In this document: positions 41,914 to 53,886 of the stretch, piece by piece
How positions within the stretch are numbered: the first letter of the stretch is position 1
Layout: every line of letters starts with the position of its first letter
DNA from: Actinomycetota bacterium
Lineage (GTDB): Bacteria > Actinomycetota > UBA4738 > HRBIN12
Reading direction: 5' to 3'
Assembly: GCA_035697485.1 (NCBI GenBank)
Contig: DASSCU010000020.1
Location: 19,109 to 83,108, forward strand
Length of the DNA stretch: 64,000 nucleotides
The notes under the pieces: model-generated
Seen by the model: only the letters and a program-made list of their open reading frames with translations
Told to the model about the DNA's origin: nothing
The model's database searches: none
Translations under genes and position numbers: made by a program

Positions 41914-42585
41914 TCAGGGCAGCTGCATGACCGCCCGGCAGGTGAGATCGGTGGCTGCGTCACAGATCGCGCTCGTGATCGTGGTGAGGAACCCGAGGAT
42001 GAGCGTGGAGAAGACGAACAGGGCGACCAGCACGAACAGCGGGAGGTACTTGTCGGCGTTGCGGTACACCTCGCGCGCCTGCGGCGGGAGCAGCAGTCCC
42101 ACGATGCGGGCACCGTCGAGGCCGGGGATCGGCAGGAGATGGAACACGACCAGGGCCGCGTTGGTGAACGCGAAGACCACCACGGGGCGGGCTGTCTCGA
42201 GCGGGAGTCCCCCGATGCGCACCGCCAGGCCGGCGACGATCGTCAGCGTAAGGTTCGCGACCGGTCCCGCGAGCGAGACCAGGACCAGATCGCGCGTCCG
42301 CCGAAGGTAGCTCGGGTCCACCGGGGCCGGCTTCCCGTACGCCGCTGGGATCACGAGCACCTGCACGGACCACAGCACCGCGATCAGCACCGGGACCAGC
42401 CCGCTCCCGAACGGCTCGAACCACGCCTTCGGGTTGAAGGTCAGCCGACCCCACAGGCGCGGCGTGGGATCGTGCAGCCTCGCCGCGGTGGACGCTCTGG
42501 CGTACTCGCGCACGGCCATGCCGATCGCGAGCGAGACCAGCATGAACACCGCCAGGCCGATGCCCCGCGCGGTGAAGTTGCCCAC
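41914..42585 (-). CDS. site-2 protease-family membrane protein lacking HExxH
   Basis: A 223-residue polytopic membrane protein that follows the layout of M50/S2P proteins (HDPTPRLWGRLTFNPKAWFE, VLVSLAGPVANLTL, LLPIPGLDGARIV). In active members the first helix carries HExxH; here the same place reads VREYAR, with both metal-binding His replaced by Arg. The NP..H His is Trp (NPKAWF). The Asp of LPIPGLDG remains. It is probably a pseudoprotease. GTG start with GAGGAG upstream. It lies between trpS and deoA in one operon. Confidence 0.8.
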   Translation of the reverse strand: MGNFTARGIGLAVFMLVSLAIGMAVREYARASTAARLHDPTPRLWGRLTFNPKAWFEPFGSGLVPVLIAVLWSVQVLVIPAAYGKPAPVDPSYLRRTRDLVLVSLAGPVANLTLTIVAGLAVRIGGLPLETARPVVVFAFTNAALVVFHLLPIPGLDGARIVGLLLPPQAREVYRNADKYLPLFVLVALFVFSTLILGFLTTITSAICDAATDLTCRAVMQLP

Positions 42586-42597
42586 GGCCTCGTCTCC

Positions 42598-43911
42598 TCA
42601 CTCGAGCCACATGTGCACAAGTGGCGGCGGCTGCACCGGCCCCTCATGCAGCACGAGCGCATCCAGGACCTGGCGAGCGGCCTCACGCGCGGCGGTGTCG
42701 TCACGCGCATGAACCTGCCCGATCGGCTGTCCGGCGTCGAGCCGGTCGCCGATCTTGCAGCGCACCACGATACCCACCGCCGGGTCGATCTGATCACCCT
42801 TGCGCATGCGACCGGCCCCGAGCGCCCCGCTCGCCACGCCGATGTCCTCGGTCGCCATCCGGGCGAGCGTACCGGCGCGGTCGGCTTCGATCGGCACGAC
42901 GACCGGCGCATGGGGCAGCACGCCGACGGGGTCGTCGACCACCCTCGGGTCGCCCCCCTGCGCTTCGACCATCGCGCGGAAGCGCTCGAGCGCCGATCCG
43001 TCGTCGAGCGCTCGCTCGGTGTCGCTCGCCGCGGCGTCGAGATCGCGGCCGGACGTCACCGACAGGCCGCGCGCCGCGAACGCGATCGCCAGCTCGCGCA
43101 GGCGCCCGCGATGCTCACCCCGCAGCACCTCGACCGCCTCCACGACGTCGAGCGCGTTGCCCACGGCGTCGCCGAGAGGCTGCTCCATGTCGGTGACCGC
43201 CACTCGGGCCTGACGGCCCCACCCTCGCGCGAGCCCCAGGCATGCCTCCGCGAGCGCCTCAGCGTCCTCGGGTGTCTTCATGAATGCGCCGGCGCCGGCT
43301 TTCACGTCCAGCAGGATCAGATCGGTCTCCACGGCCAACTTCTTCGACATGACGCTCGCCGCGATCAGCGGGATCGACGGCACGGTCGCGGTGGCGTCGC
43401 GCAGGGCGTACAGGCGGCCGTCGGCCGGAACGAGCCTCGGTGACTGGGCCGCCACCGCACACCCGATCTCCCGCACCTGGCGCGTCATCGCTTCCGGCTC
43501 GAGGTCGGTGTGCAGGCCCGGGATCGACTCCAGCTTGTCGAGCGTGCCGCCGGTGTGCCCCAGCCCCCGGCCCGACAGCTTCGCCACCGCCAGGCCCAGC
43601 GACGCCGCGAGGGGCGCGAAGACGAGCGTGACGCCGTCGGCCACACCACCGGTCGAGTGCTTGTCCACCGTCGGGCGGTCGAGGCCGCTGAAGCGCACCG
43701 TGTCACCCGAGGCGATCAGCGCGCGGGTGAGGGCGAGCGTCTCCGCCCCGTCCATGCCTCGCAGCAGGCAGGCCATCAAGAACGCCGACGCCAGCGCATC
43801 CTCGATCTCGCCCCGCGTGTAACCCTCGACGAACGCCTCGACCTCGTCGGCAGCCAGGGTGTGCCCGTCGCGCTTCGAGGCCACGATCTGGCGAGGATCG
43901 CTGACGGTCAT
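42598..43911 (-). CDS. deoA: thymidine / pyrimidine-nucleoside phosphorylase
   Basis: A 437-residue nucleoside phosphorylase. VDKHSTGGVADGVTLVFAPL is the phosphate-binding signature, KLSGRGLGHTGGTLDKLES the family motif, and MSKKLAVETDLILLDVKAG continues the active site. It splits thymidine, deoxyuridine or uridine with phosphate. The ATG at 43911 has GTGAGG 6 bases upstream; an earlier ATG nine codons upstream is less likely. It lies just after deoB, whose product uses the deoxyribose-1-phosphate. Confidence 0.92.
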   Translation of the reverse strand: MTVSDPRQIVASKRDGHTLAADEVEAFVEGYTRGEIEDALASAFLMACLLRGMDGAETLALTRALIASGDTVRFSGLDRPTVDKHSTGGVADGVTLVFAPLAASLGLAVAKLSGRGLGHTGGTLDKLESIPGLHTDLEPEAMTRQVREIGCAVAAQSPRLVPADGRLYALRDATATVPSIPLIAASVMSKKLAVETDLILLDVKAGAGAFMKTPEDAEALAEACLGLARGWGRQARVAVTDMEQPLGDAVGNALDVVEAVEVLRGEHRGRLRELAIAFAARGLSVTSGRDLDAAASDTERALDDGSALERFRAMVEAQGGDPRVVDDPVGVLPHAPVVVPIEADRAGTLARMATEDIGVASGALGAGRMRKGDQIDPAVGIVVRCKIGDRLDAGQPIGQVHARDDTAAREAARQVLDALVLHEGPVQPPPLVHMWLE

Positions 43912-43947
43912 CGATGCCTCACCGATCCCCTGCACCAACCCCTGGGC

Positions 43948-45183
43948 TCACCCTCCACCTGACGTTCCTTCCGATAGCGGGCCGAAGCCCAGTCGATCGG
44001 TGAAGCTCGACCCGACCAAACCCTCGACCTGCACCCCGAGGAGCGTCGCGACCGTGCAACCGAGATCCCCGAAACCGTCGCGGACCCCGATCTCGTAGGC
44101 ACCGCCGGGAACGCCGGCAGCGAGCAGCGGGGTCCGCTCCCGTGAATGGTCGGTGGGTGGGGTCGTGGGGTCACAGCCATGGTCGCCCGTGATCAGCATC
44201 ACGCCGCCGTCGAGCGACTCGATCAGCTCGGGGAGCCGCCGGTCGAACGCCTCCACCGCGGCCGCGTAGCCAGTCGGGTCGTTGCGGTGCCCGTACTTCG
44301 AGTCGAAGTCCACGAGGTTCGTGAACACGAACGAAGGGGCTGGCCGCCCCAGGTACTCGACGGTGAGGTCCACGCCGTGGTCGTTCGAGTCCGAGTAGCA
44401 CGCCTCGGAGATTCCCTGTCGGTCGAAGATGTCCTGGATCTTCCCCACGCCGTAGACGGGCACGGCCGCCGCCAGGAGGGCGTCGAGCACGGTGGGGCCG
44501 GGCGGCGGCACGGAGAGGTCGCGACGCTCGGGACTGCGGACGAATGCGCCCGGTTCGCCTTCGAACGGCCGCGCGATGACCCGGCCAACGCGATGCGGGG
44601 GCACCAGGAGTTCCCGCGCGATGCGGCACCACTCGTAGAGGCGGTCGAGCGGCACGACGGCCTTGTGACAGGCGATCTGGAAGACCGAGTCGCCGCTCGT
44701 GTACACGATCGGGTCACCCGTGGCGAGATGCTCCTCGCCGAGGCGCGCGATGATCTTCGTGCCCGACGCGGGCTCGTTCCCCAGGACCTGATGCCCGATC
44801 GCCCGCTCGAACGGCTCCACGATCTCAGGGGGGAATCCGTCGGGATACAGGGGGAAGGGCTCGTCCAGGCGGATGCCCATCATCTCCCAGTGCCCGGTGG
44901 TCGTGTCCTTGCCGGCGGAGCGTTCGACGGCCCATCCGTGCGCCGTGCCCGCGTCCGCCCGGGGGGCCACCCCCTCGATGCTCGTGAGCAGGCCGAGACC
45001 GAGCGACTCCAGCGCCGGCGCGTGGATGCCGCCGACGGCGCGCGACGTGTTCCCCAGGGTGTCGGAACCCTCGTCTGCATAGGCCGCGGCGTCGGGCGCG
45101 CCGCCAACGCCCCAGGAATCGCACACGACGACCAGCACCCTCGGCACGAGGGGTTCGAGGCGAAGCGCCATCGGCTCGCTCAC
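43948..45183 (-). CDS. deoB: phosphopentomutase
   Basis: A 411-residue alkaline-phosphatase-superfamily mutase. RVLVVVCDSWGVGGAPDAA holds the first metal Asp, GNTSRAVGG the residue that takes part in phosphate transfer, KDTTTGHWEMMG, and LITGDHGCDPTTPPTDHSRE the second metal site. It interconverts (deoxy)ribose-1- and -5-phosphate. Two starts are possible: GTG at 45183, which overlaps the upstream stop by 4 bases, is preferred over an ATG four codons later. Confidence 0.94.
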   Translation of the reverse strand: MSEPMALRLEPLVPRVLVVVCDSWGVGGAPDAAAYADEGSDTLGNTSRAVGGIHAPALESLGLGLLTSIEGVAPRADAGTAHGWAVERSAGKDTTTGHWEMMGIRLDEPFPLYPDGFPPEIVEPFERAIGHQVLGNEPASGTKIIARLGEEHLATGDPIVYTSGDSVFQIACHKAVVPLDRLYEWCRIARELLVPPHRVGRVIARPFEGEPGAFVRSPERRDLSVPPPGPTVLDALLAAAVPVYGVGKIQDIFDRQGISEACYSDSNDHGVDLTVEYLGRPAPSFVFTNLVDFDSKYGHRNDPTGYAAAVEAFDRRLPELIESLDGGVMLITGDHGCDPTTPPTDHSRERTPLLAAGVPGGAYEIGVRDGFGDLGCTVATLLGVQVEGLVGSSFTDRLGFGPLSEGTSGGG

Positions 45184-45533
45184 GCGCCGATCCCGTCCTG
45201 CTTGCAGTCGATGCAGAGCATCGCCCACGGGAGCGCCTCCAGGCGCTCCGGCGCGATCTCACGGCCACACCGCTCGCACCGGCCGTAGGTGCCGGCATCC
45301 ATCTTGGCGAGCGCTCCGTCGACGTCACGCAGGTTGGAGCGCAGCGCTCGCGCCACCGAGATCAGGCGCGAGCGCTCCTCGGTGTTGTGAGACCGGTCGG
45401 CGAATCCGGAGTCGTCCACGAACGTCACCTCGTCGGAGTCCGGATCGGCCCCGAGGGCGGTGATCTCCTCGCGAAGGTGCGCTCGTTGGTCGTCGAGCGC
45501 CGCCCGCAACGAAGCGGTGGTGGACTCATCCAT
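45180..45533 (-). CDS. TraR/DksA family zinc-finger protein
   Basis: A 117-residue protein with a helical hairpin (about 5-80) and a C-terminal zinc finger YGRCERCGREIAPERLEALP followed by CIDCKQ. DksA/TraR proteins enter the secondary channel of RNA polymerase; short forms such as this lack one of the helices and their target is uncertain. The coiled-coil tip shows DDSGFADRSHNTEERSR, close to the DxxA(D) tip of DksA. The start overlaps the xerD 3' end by 8 bases. Confidence 0.85.
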   Translation of the reverse strand: MDESTTASLRAALDDQRAHLREEITALGADPDSDEVTFVDDSGFADRSHNTEERSRLISVARALRSNLRDVDGALAKMDAGTYGRCERCGREIAPERLEALPWAMLCIDCKQDGIGA

Positions 45534-46515
45534 CGTGTGCCTCCTGACGGTGACCGGTCGCGCCGGTCGAGCGAGCGCCTGCCCCTTCGGGTGGCCGCCG
45601 CGCTCGAGGGTGCGACGTGTAGTAGACCTCACGCAGGTGCTCCCGGGTGACCAACGTGTAGATCTGCGTGGTGGCCACGCTCGCATGCCCGAGCAGTTCC
45701 TGCACGACGCGCACATCGGCGCCCCCCTCCAGCAGGTGCGTCGCGAACGAATGGCGCAGGGTGTGCAACGAGACGTGGCGATCGATGCCGGCCGCACGAG
45801 CGGCGGCCCGCACCATGCGATCGCAGCTCTGGCGAGACAGACGACCACCTCGTTGGTTCAGGAACAGCGCCCCCCGCGCCCGGCCGGATACGAACGCCGG
45901 ACGGGCCGTCGTGAGGTAGTCCTGCACCGCATCCCGGCCGTAGCGCCCGACGGGGACATCGCGCTCCTTCCCGCCCTTGCCGAGCACCCGCACGGAGCCC
46001 TCCTCGAGGTCCACGTCGTCGACGTCGAGCCCCGTGAGCTCGGAGATGCGCAAGCCCGAGCCGTACAGGAGCTCGAGGATCGCGCGGTCGCGCCGGCCCG
46101 CCGGGGTCGACGGATCGGGAGCCGCCAGCAATCGATCCACCTCGTCGACGGTGAGCGGATGCGGCAGCGAGCGCGGCAGCTTCGGCTGGGCCACCCCCAC
46201 CGCTGGGTCGCGGTCGGTCACGCCCTCGCGCACCAGGAACCGGTGGAACGATCGCACCGACGACAGAGCGCGGGCCACCGACGTCGCCCGGTAGGGCCGC
46301 TCGTCACCGTGCGTGCTGGCGCTGATCGACGCCAGGAACGATCGCACGAGCGCCTCGTCGACCTTCGCCGGGTCGACCACGTCGCGTGAGGCGAGGAAGC
46401 GGGTGTACCGCGCGAGGTCGCGACGGTAGGCGGCGATCGTGTGCTCGGAGAGGCCCCGCTCCACGGTCAGATGGTCGAGGTAGCGGACGACCTCGGTCTC
46501 GATCGACGTGGTCAT
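45526..46515 (-). CDS. xerD: tyrosine recombinase XerD
   Basis: A 329-residue tyrosine recombinase. The SAM-like N-domain ends near 110 (RALSSVRSFHRFLVREGV). Catalytic residues are visible: Arg in YGSGLRISELTGLDVDDV, Lys in LGKGGKERDVPVG, HTLRHSFATHLLEGG (His-Arg), LGHASVATTQIYTLVT (His and Tyr). It resolves chromosome dimers at dif with XerC. GAGG lies 6 bases before the ATG at 46515; an ATG two codons upstream is possible. The tail is longer and more basic than usual. Confidence 0.94.
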   Translation of the reverse strand: MTTSIETEVVRYLDHLTVERGLSEHTIAAYRRDLARYTRFLASRDVVDPAKVDEALVRSFLASISASTHGDERPYRATSVARALSSVRSFHRFLVREGVTDRDPAVGVAQPKLPRSLPHPLTVDEVDRLLAAPDPSTPAGRRDRAILELLYGSGLRISELTGLDVDDVDLEEGSVRVLGKGGKERDVPVGRYGRDAVQDYLTTARPAFVSGRARGALFLNQRGGRLSRQSCDRMVRAAARAAGIDRHVSLHTLRHSFATHLLEGGADVRVVQELLGHASVATTQIYTLVTREHLREVYYTSHPRARRPPEGAGARSTGATGHRQEAHDG

Positions 46516-46543
46516 GGCCATCCTCGGCCCGTCGCCCGGTCGC

Positions 46544-47671
46544 CTAGCCGGCCCCGGCGCCGATGAGTCGCTCGAGCGGCACGGCATCGAGCCCGTGGGC
46601 CGCCGCCACCCCGTCGTTCGTGATCGCGCCGCCGAAGACGTTCACCCCAAGGGCGAGCGCCGGGTCGGCGCGGACCGCCTCGTCGAGCCCCTGGTCGGCG
46701 ATCGCGACGACGTAGGGCAGCGTCACGTTCGTGAGGGCATAGGTCGACGTCCGTGGCACGGCCCCGGGCATGTTGCCGACGCAGTAGTGCACGACCCCGT
46801 GGACGACGAACGTGGGATCGGAATGGGTCGTGACGTGTGATGTCTCGAAGCAGCCGCCCTGGTCGATCGAGATGTCGACCAGCACCGATCCGGGTTGCAT
46901 CGCCGACACGGTCTCGGCGGTGACCAGATGCGGAGCCTTCGCCCCCGGGACGAGCACGGCGCCGACCACCAGGTCTGCATCGAGAACGAGGCGCTCCACC
47001 GCGAGTGCCGAGCTCATCACTGTCTGGATGCGTCCGTGCCAGACTCGGTCGATCTCGCGGAGCCGGTCGACGTTGCGGTCGACCACGGTCACCTCCGCCT
47101 CCATGCCCGCCGCGATCTGTGCCGCGTTCGCTCCCGCCATGCCCGCCCCGAGCACGACCACCCTGGCGGGGGCGACACCCGAGGCTCCGCCCATCAGCAC
47201 CCCGCGGCCGCCGCGCGGGCGTTCGAGGCAGGTCGCGCCCTCCTGCGGTGCCATCCGGCCGGCGATCTCCGACATCGGCGCCAGCAACGGCAGCCGGCCG
47301 TCGTCGGTCTGCACGGTCTCGTAGCCGACGGAGGTGACGTGGCGTTCGGCGAGGAACCTCGTCAGCCGCTCGTCGGCCGCCAGGTGCAGGTAGGTGAACA
47401 GCACCTGTCCGGCACGGAACCGCTCGTACTCCTCCGGTTGAGGTTCCTTGACCTTCACGATCATCTCGGCCGCGGCGAACACCGCATCGGCATCCCCCAC
47501 GATCTCGGCGCCGGCGACGTCGTACTGCTCGTCGGTGATCGCGGATCCGACGCCCGCGGACGTCTCGACCACGACCCGGTGCCCGGCCCGCACGAGTTCG
47601 CGCACCCCCTCGGGGGTCGCGGCGACGCGGTACTCGTTGTCCTTGACTTCCTTCGGGATCCCGACGTCCAC
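46544..47671 (-). CDS. ald: alanine dehydrogenase
   Basis: A 375-residue NAD-dependent L-alanine dehydrogenase. VGIPKEVKDNEYRVAATPEG is the N-terminal signature, VVVLGAGMAGANAAQIAAGM the NAD-binding motif, and SIDQGGCFETSHVTTHSDPT the family motif before the active site. It interconverts alanine and pyruvate plus ammonia. GTG at 47671 is chosen because AGGAGG lies 8 bases upstream and the upstream open frame is Arg-rich. M. tuberculosis keeps ald elsewhere. Confidence 0.94.
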   Translation of the reverse strand: MDVGIPKEVKDNEYRVAATPEGVRELVRAGHRVVVETSAGVGSAITDEQYDVAGAEIVGDADAVFAAAEMIVKVKEPQPEEYERFRAGQVLFTYLHLAADERLTRFLAERHVTSVGYETVQTDDGRLPLLAPMSEIAGRMAPQEGATCLERPRGGRGVLMGGASGVAPARVVVLGAGMAGANAAQIAAGMEAEVTVVDRNVDRLREIDRVWHGRIQTVMSSALAVERLVLDADLVVGAVLVPGAKAPHLVTAETVSAMQPGSVLVDISIDQGGCFETSHVTTHSDPTFVVHGVVHYCVGNMPGAVPRTSTYALTNVTLPYVVAIADQGLDEAVRADPALALGVNVFGGAITNDGVAAAHGLDAVPLERLIGAGAG

Positions 47672-47769
47672 GCGCGGTCGCCTCCTCGTCCTCGGCGGCC
47701 CGGCGACCACCCGGATCCGCCGGCGCCCTTCCGGGGCAAGCGTACTGAACCGGGCTCAGGCTCGCGGCC

Positions 47770-48291
47770 TCACGCCTGTGGCAACGCCGGCCGGCCGGCT
47801 GCCATCAGCAGCGCCACCGCGGTCTTGGCGTCGCGGACCCGGCCCGAGCGCGCGGCGTCCACCATGCGCTGGAACGGCTCGAGCAGGAGCTCGATCCCCG
47901 GTTCGACCGGACCCGACGGCTCCGCCTCGGTGCGCGCCCAGAACAGGTGCACGTACTCGTCGCTCGAGCCGACGGTCGGATAGATGCCACCCAGGAACTC
48001 GATCGCCGTGTGGCGGTAGCCGGTCTCCTCGTAGAGCTCGCGAGCCGCGGCGCTCAGGGCGTCCTCGCCGTCGACGTCGAGGATGCCGGCCGGCACCTCG
48101 GTCATCACCTGGCGGACCGCCGGCCTGAACTGCCGCACGAGCACGACGCGATCGCCAGGGGTCACCGGCAACACGGCGGTCGCGTCGTGGCGGCGGACGA
48201 CCTCCCACGGACCAAGGTCGGCCCATTCCTCGACGTCGACCCGTACGAACGAGCCCTGGAACGCGGTGCGTGCGGCGAGCGGCTCGGGCAC
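47770..48291 (-). CDS. NUDIX hydrolase (ADP-ribose pyrophosphatase-like)
   Basis: A 173-residue NUDIX protein with box GILDVDGEDALSAAARELYE followed by ETGY, which places it near ADP-ribose diphosphatases. VLVRQFRPAVRQVMTEVPAG before the box is typical of that subgroup. GTG at 48291 is the first usable start after the pyrG stop. It follows pyrG with a 10-base gap, as Rv1700 follows pyrG in mycobacteria. It probably cleans up ADP-ribose or another sugar nucleotide. Confidence 0.88.
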   Translation of the reverse strand: MPEPLAARTAFQGSFVRVDVEEWADLGPWEVVRRHDATAVLPVTPGDRVVLVRQFRPAVRQVMTEVPAGILDVDGEDALSAAARELYEETGYRHTAIEFLGGIYPTVGSSDEYVHLFWARTEAEPSGPVEPGIELLLEPFQRMVDAARSGRVRDAKTAVALLMAAGRPALPQA

Positions 48292-48299
48292 CGCGCGCT

Positions 48300-51688
<3,389 letters not shown>

Positions 51689-51697
51689 GCGCGCATC

Positions 51698-52573
51698 CTA
51701 GCCCCCCGCGCCGACATCGTCGGCGTCGGGCTCGCCGGGACGCTCGCCCTCCTCTCCCGGCAACCCGAACTTCTCCCTCACGAGCGAGAGGAACTCCGGC
51801 GCGGCCTCGCGACGCACCAGGTGGGCGGCGCGCCCAGACGCGCGGATCCGCACGATCGAGCCCACCGGCAGCTCGATGCTCCGGCGACCGTCGGCCGAGA
51901 GCACCCCGCTCTCCTCGCCCATCACCTCGAGCTGCACCTGGCTCGCCGCGCTCAGCACGAACGAACGGTCGAAGACCATGTGGGCGGCGATCGGCGTGAG
52001 CACGAGTGAATCCACACTCGGGCTCACGATCGGCCCCCTCGCCGAGAACGAGTACGCGGTTGAGCCGGTCGGGGTGGCCACGATCACCCCGTCGGCCGAG
52101 AACGTCGTCACGTAGACCCCGTCGACCTGCACGGCCAGCCGCACGAGCCGATGCCGCGCGTGCTTCTCGACCATGACCTCGTTCAAACCCCACTGCGGGG
52201 GGAAGTCGGCGCCCGAGACCGGCTCGACGGTGAGCGCGAGCCGCTCCTCCACCCGGGCCCGCCCGTCCAGCACGGCTCGGACCAGCGGCAGGGCGTCGGC
52301 GGGCTCGACCTCGGTGAGGAACCCCATGCGCCCCACCTTGACCCCGAGCACCGGACAGCCGATATGCGAGGCAGCGTACGCCGCCCGCAGGAACGTTCCG
52401 TCGCCTCCGACGCTCACCACCAGGTCGAACGCCTCGCCGACCTGCGGCGAGTCGCCTTCGTCGGCGAGCAGCACCGTCGTGCCGCCCTCACGCTCGATCG
52501 CCTCGCGGAGCGTCCGAGCCGCCACGATCGCGGCTTGCCGTTTCGGGTGCATCACGACCCCGACCCGGCTCAT
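51698..52573 (-). CDS. nadK: NAD kinase
   Basis: A 291-residue inorganic polyphosphate/ATP-NAD kinase. VSVGGDGTFLRAAYAA is the GGDGT motif, FSADGVIVATPTGSTAYSFS the NE/D-type motif for NAD binding. It phosphorylates NAD to NADP. The ATG overlaps the tlyA stop by 4 bases, keeping the tlyA-nadK-recN order of mycobacteria. The acidic tail after 265 is variable. Confidence 0.96.
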   Translation of the reverse strand: MSRVGVVMHPKRQAAIVAARTLREAIEREGGTTVLLADEGDSPQVGEAFDLVVSVGGDGTFLRAAYAASHIGCPVLGVKVGRMGFLTEVEPADALPLVRAVLDGRARVEERLALTVEPVSGADFPPQWGLNEVMVEKHARHRLVRLAVQVDGVYVTTFSADGVIVATPTGSTAYSFSARGPIVSPSVDSLVLTPIAAHMVFDRSFVLSAASQVQLEVMGEESGVLSADGRRSIELPVGSIVRIRASGRAAHLVRREAAPEFLSLVREKFGLPGEEGERPGEPDADDVGAGG

Positions 52574-53364
52574 GCCGCCACCTTCCGCCCTTCGGCGACG
52601 GCGGCCTCGACGTCGATCGTGGCCGGCGGCGAGCCGCGTCGGGCGAAGAGCAGGAACTCCACGTTGCCGGCGGGGCCCCGCACCGGCGAGGCCATCACCC
52701 CCAGCGGCGCGAATCCGGCGTCGGCGGCCATTCCTGCCACCGCCGACAGCACCCGCGTCCACACGTCGGGGTCGCGGACGACGCCGCCGCTCCCCACGTC
52801 GGCCGGTCCGGCCTCGAACTGAGGCTTGACCAGGAACACGGCCCGAGCGTCGTCGGCGGCGACCCCGCTCAGTGCCGGGAGGACCGATCGCAAGGAGATG
52901 AACGAGAGATCGGCGACCACGAGCTGCGGGCGGTAGGGCAACGCGTCGACCGTGAGTCCGCGCGCGTTCGTGCGCTCGAGCACCGTTACGCGGTCGTCCT
53001 CACGGAGGCGCCAATCGAGCTGCCCATAGCCCACGTCGACGGCGACCACGTGCCGGGCGCCCGCCCGGAGCAGGCAGTCGGTGAACCCGCCCGTCGAGGC
53101 GCCGGCGTCCAGACAGTCGAGCCCTGTGGGATCGACTCGGAACCGCGTCAGCGCCGCCGTCAGCTTGTCGCCGCCTCGGGAGACGAAGCGACGGGCGGGG
53201 CCAGCCAGCTCGACCGGGACGTCGTCGGCCACGAGCGTCGACGTCTTCGTCGCCCTCGACCCGGCGACCAGCACGAGCCCCGACCGCACGGCCTCCTGGG
53301 CCTCCGCCCGCGAGGTGACCAGGCCGCGACGGACGAGCTCCGTGTCGAGGCGACGTCGGGTCAC
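52570..53364 (-). CDS. tlyA: TlyA family rRNA (cytidine-2'-O)-methyltransferase
   Basis: A 264-residue protein: S4 domain (RLDTELVRRGLVTSRAEAQE), then FtsJ-like methyltransferase with CLDAGASTGGFTDCLLRAGA (SAM loop) and LVVADLSFISLRSVLPAL. TlyA methylates 16S and 23S rRNA and affects capreomycin sensitivity in mycobacteria. It begins with GTG. nadK overlaps its end by 4 bases. Confidence 0.94.
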   Translation of the reverse strand: MTRRRLDTELVRRGLVTSRAEAQEAVRSGLVLVAGSRATKTSTLVADDVPVELAGPARRFVSRGGDKLTAALTRFRVDPTGLDCLDAGASTGGFTDCLLRAGARHVVAVDVGYGQLDWRLREDDRVTVLERTNARGLTVDALPYRPQLVVADLSFISLRSVLPALSGVAADDARAVFLVKPQFEAGPADVGSGGVVRDPDVWTRVLSAVAGMAADAGFAPLGVMASPVRGPAGNVEFLLFARRGSPPATIDVEAAVAEGRKVAA

Positions 53365-53380
53365 CGTCGTCGCATCCGGG

Positions 53381-53800
53381 TCAGGCGTCGGATGCGGGCG
53401 GCGTGGCCGTGACCGTCGTGGGTGCGACGGTCTTCGCCGAGGTCGCCTTCCGGGTGGTGCGTTTCTTCGTCGACGTCGACTTCCTGCTCTTGGCCCTGCC
53501 CGAGGCGGTCATGCCTGCGGCGCGCTCGAGATCGCGCACGCGCTTCTTCAACGCATCGAGCTCGGCCTGCGACGCCACGCCTCCGACCGCCTTGAGCTGC
53601 TCGGAGACCTCCCGCTGCATGAAGGCCGAGATGCGTTCACGGTTCGAATGCGACCATTCGAGGAGATCGGCGGTCGTCTTGGCGACCTGTTCCTTCGCGG
53701 CGCCCGGCTCCAGCATGTCCTTGGCGAGTTGCTGCGCCTTGGAGGGGGTCAGCGTGCCGAGCAGTCCTTCCACGGTCCTGCGGAGGTCGTCGATGAACAT
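53381..53800 (-). CDS. phasin-like protein with basic tail
   Basis: A 139-residue protein. Residues 1-95 are helical (MFIDDLRRTVEGLLGTLTPS, then VGGVASQAELDALKKRVRDL ending in a short coiled coil), as in phasin / poly(hydroxyalkanoate)-granule and related small actinobacterial proteins. The last 40 residues are Lys/Arg/Thr/Ala-rich, like a histone tail. Function unknown; the tail could bind nucleic acid or polymer granules. The ATG at 53800 is chosen over a longer frame, as AAAGGA lies 9 bases upstream. It is 16 bases upstream of tlyA. Confidence 0.65.
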   Translation of the reverse strand: MFIDDLRRTVEGLLGTLTPSKAQQLAKDMLEPGAAKEQVAKTTADLLEWSHSNRERISAFMQREVSEQLKAVGGVASQAELDALKKRVRDLERAAGMTASGRAKSRKSTSTKKRTTRKATSAKTVAPTTVTATPPASDA

Positions 53801-53886
53801 CGGGAGGTCCTTTCGCGATCGTCGTTGTTGCTCGCCAGCATACCGGGGGTGCGGGCTGCCTCCCGCCGCGCGCGCCACGCCGAAGC

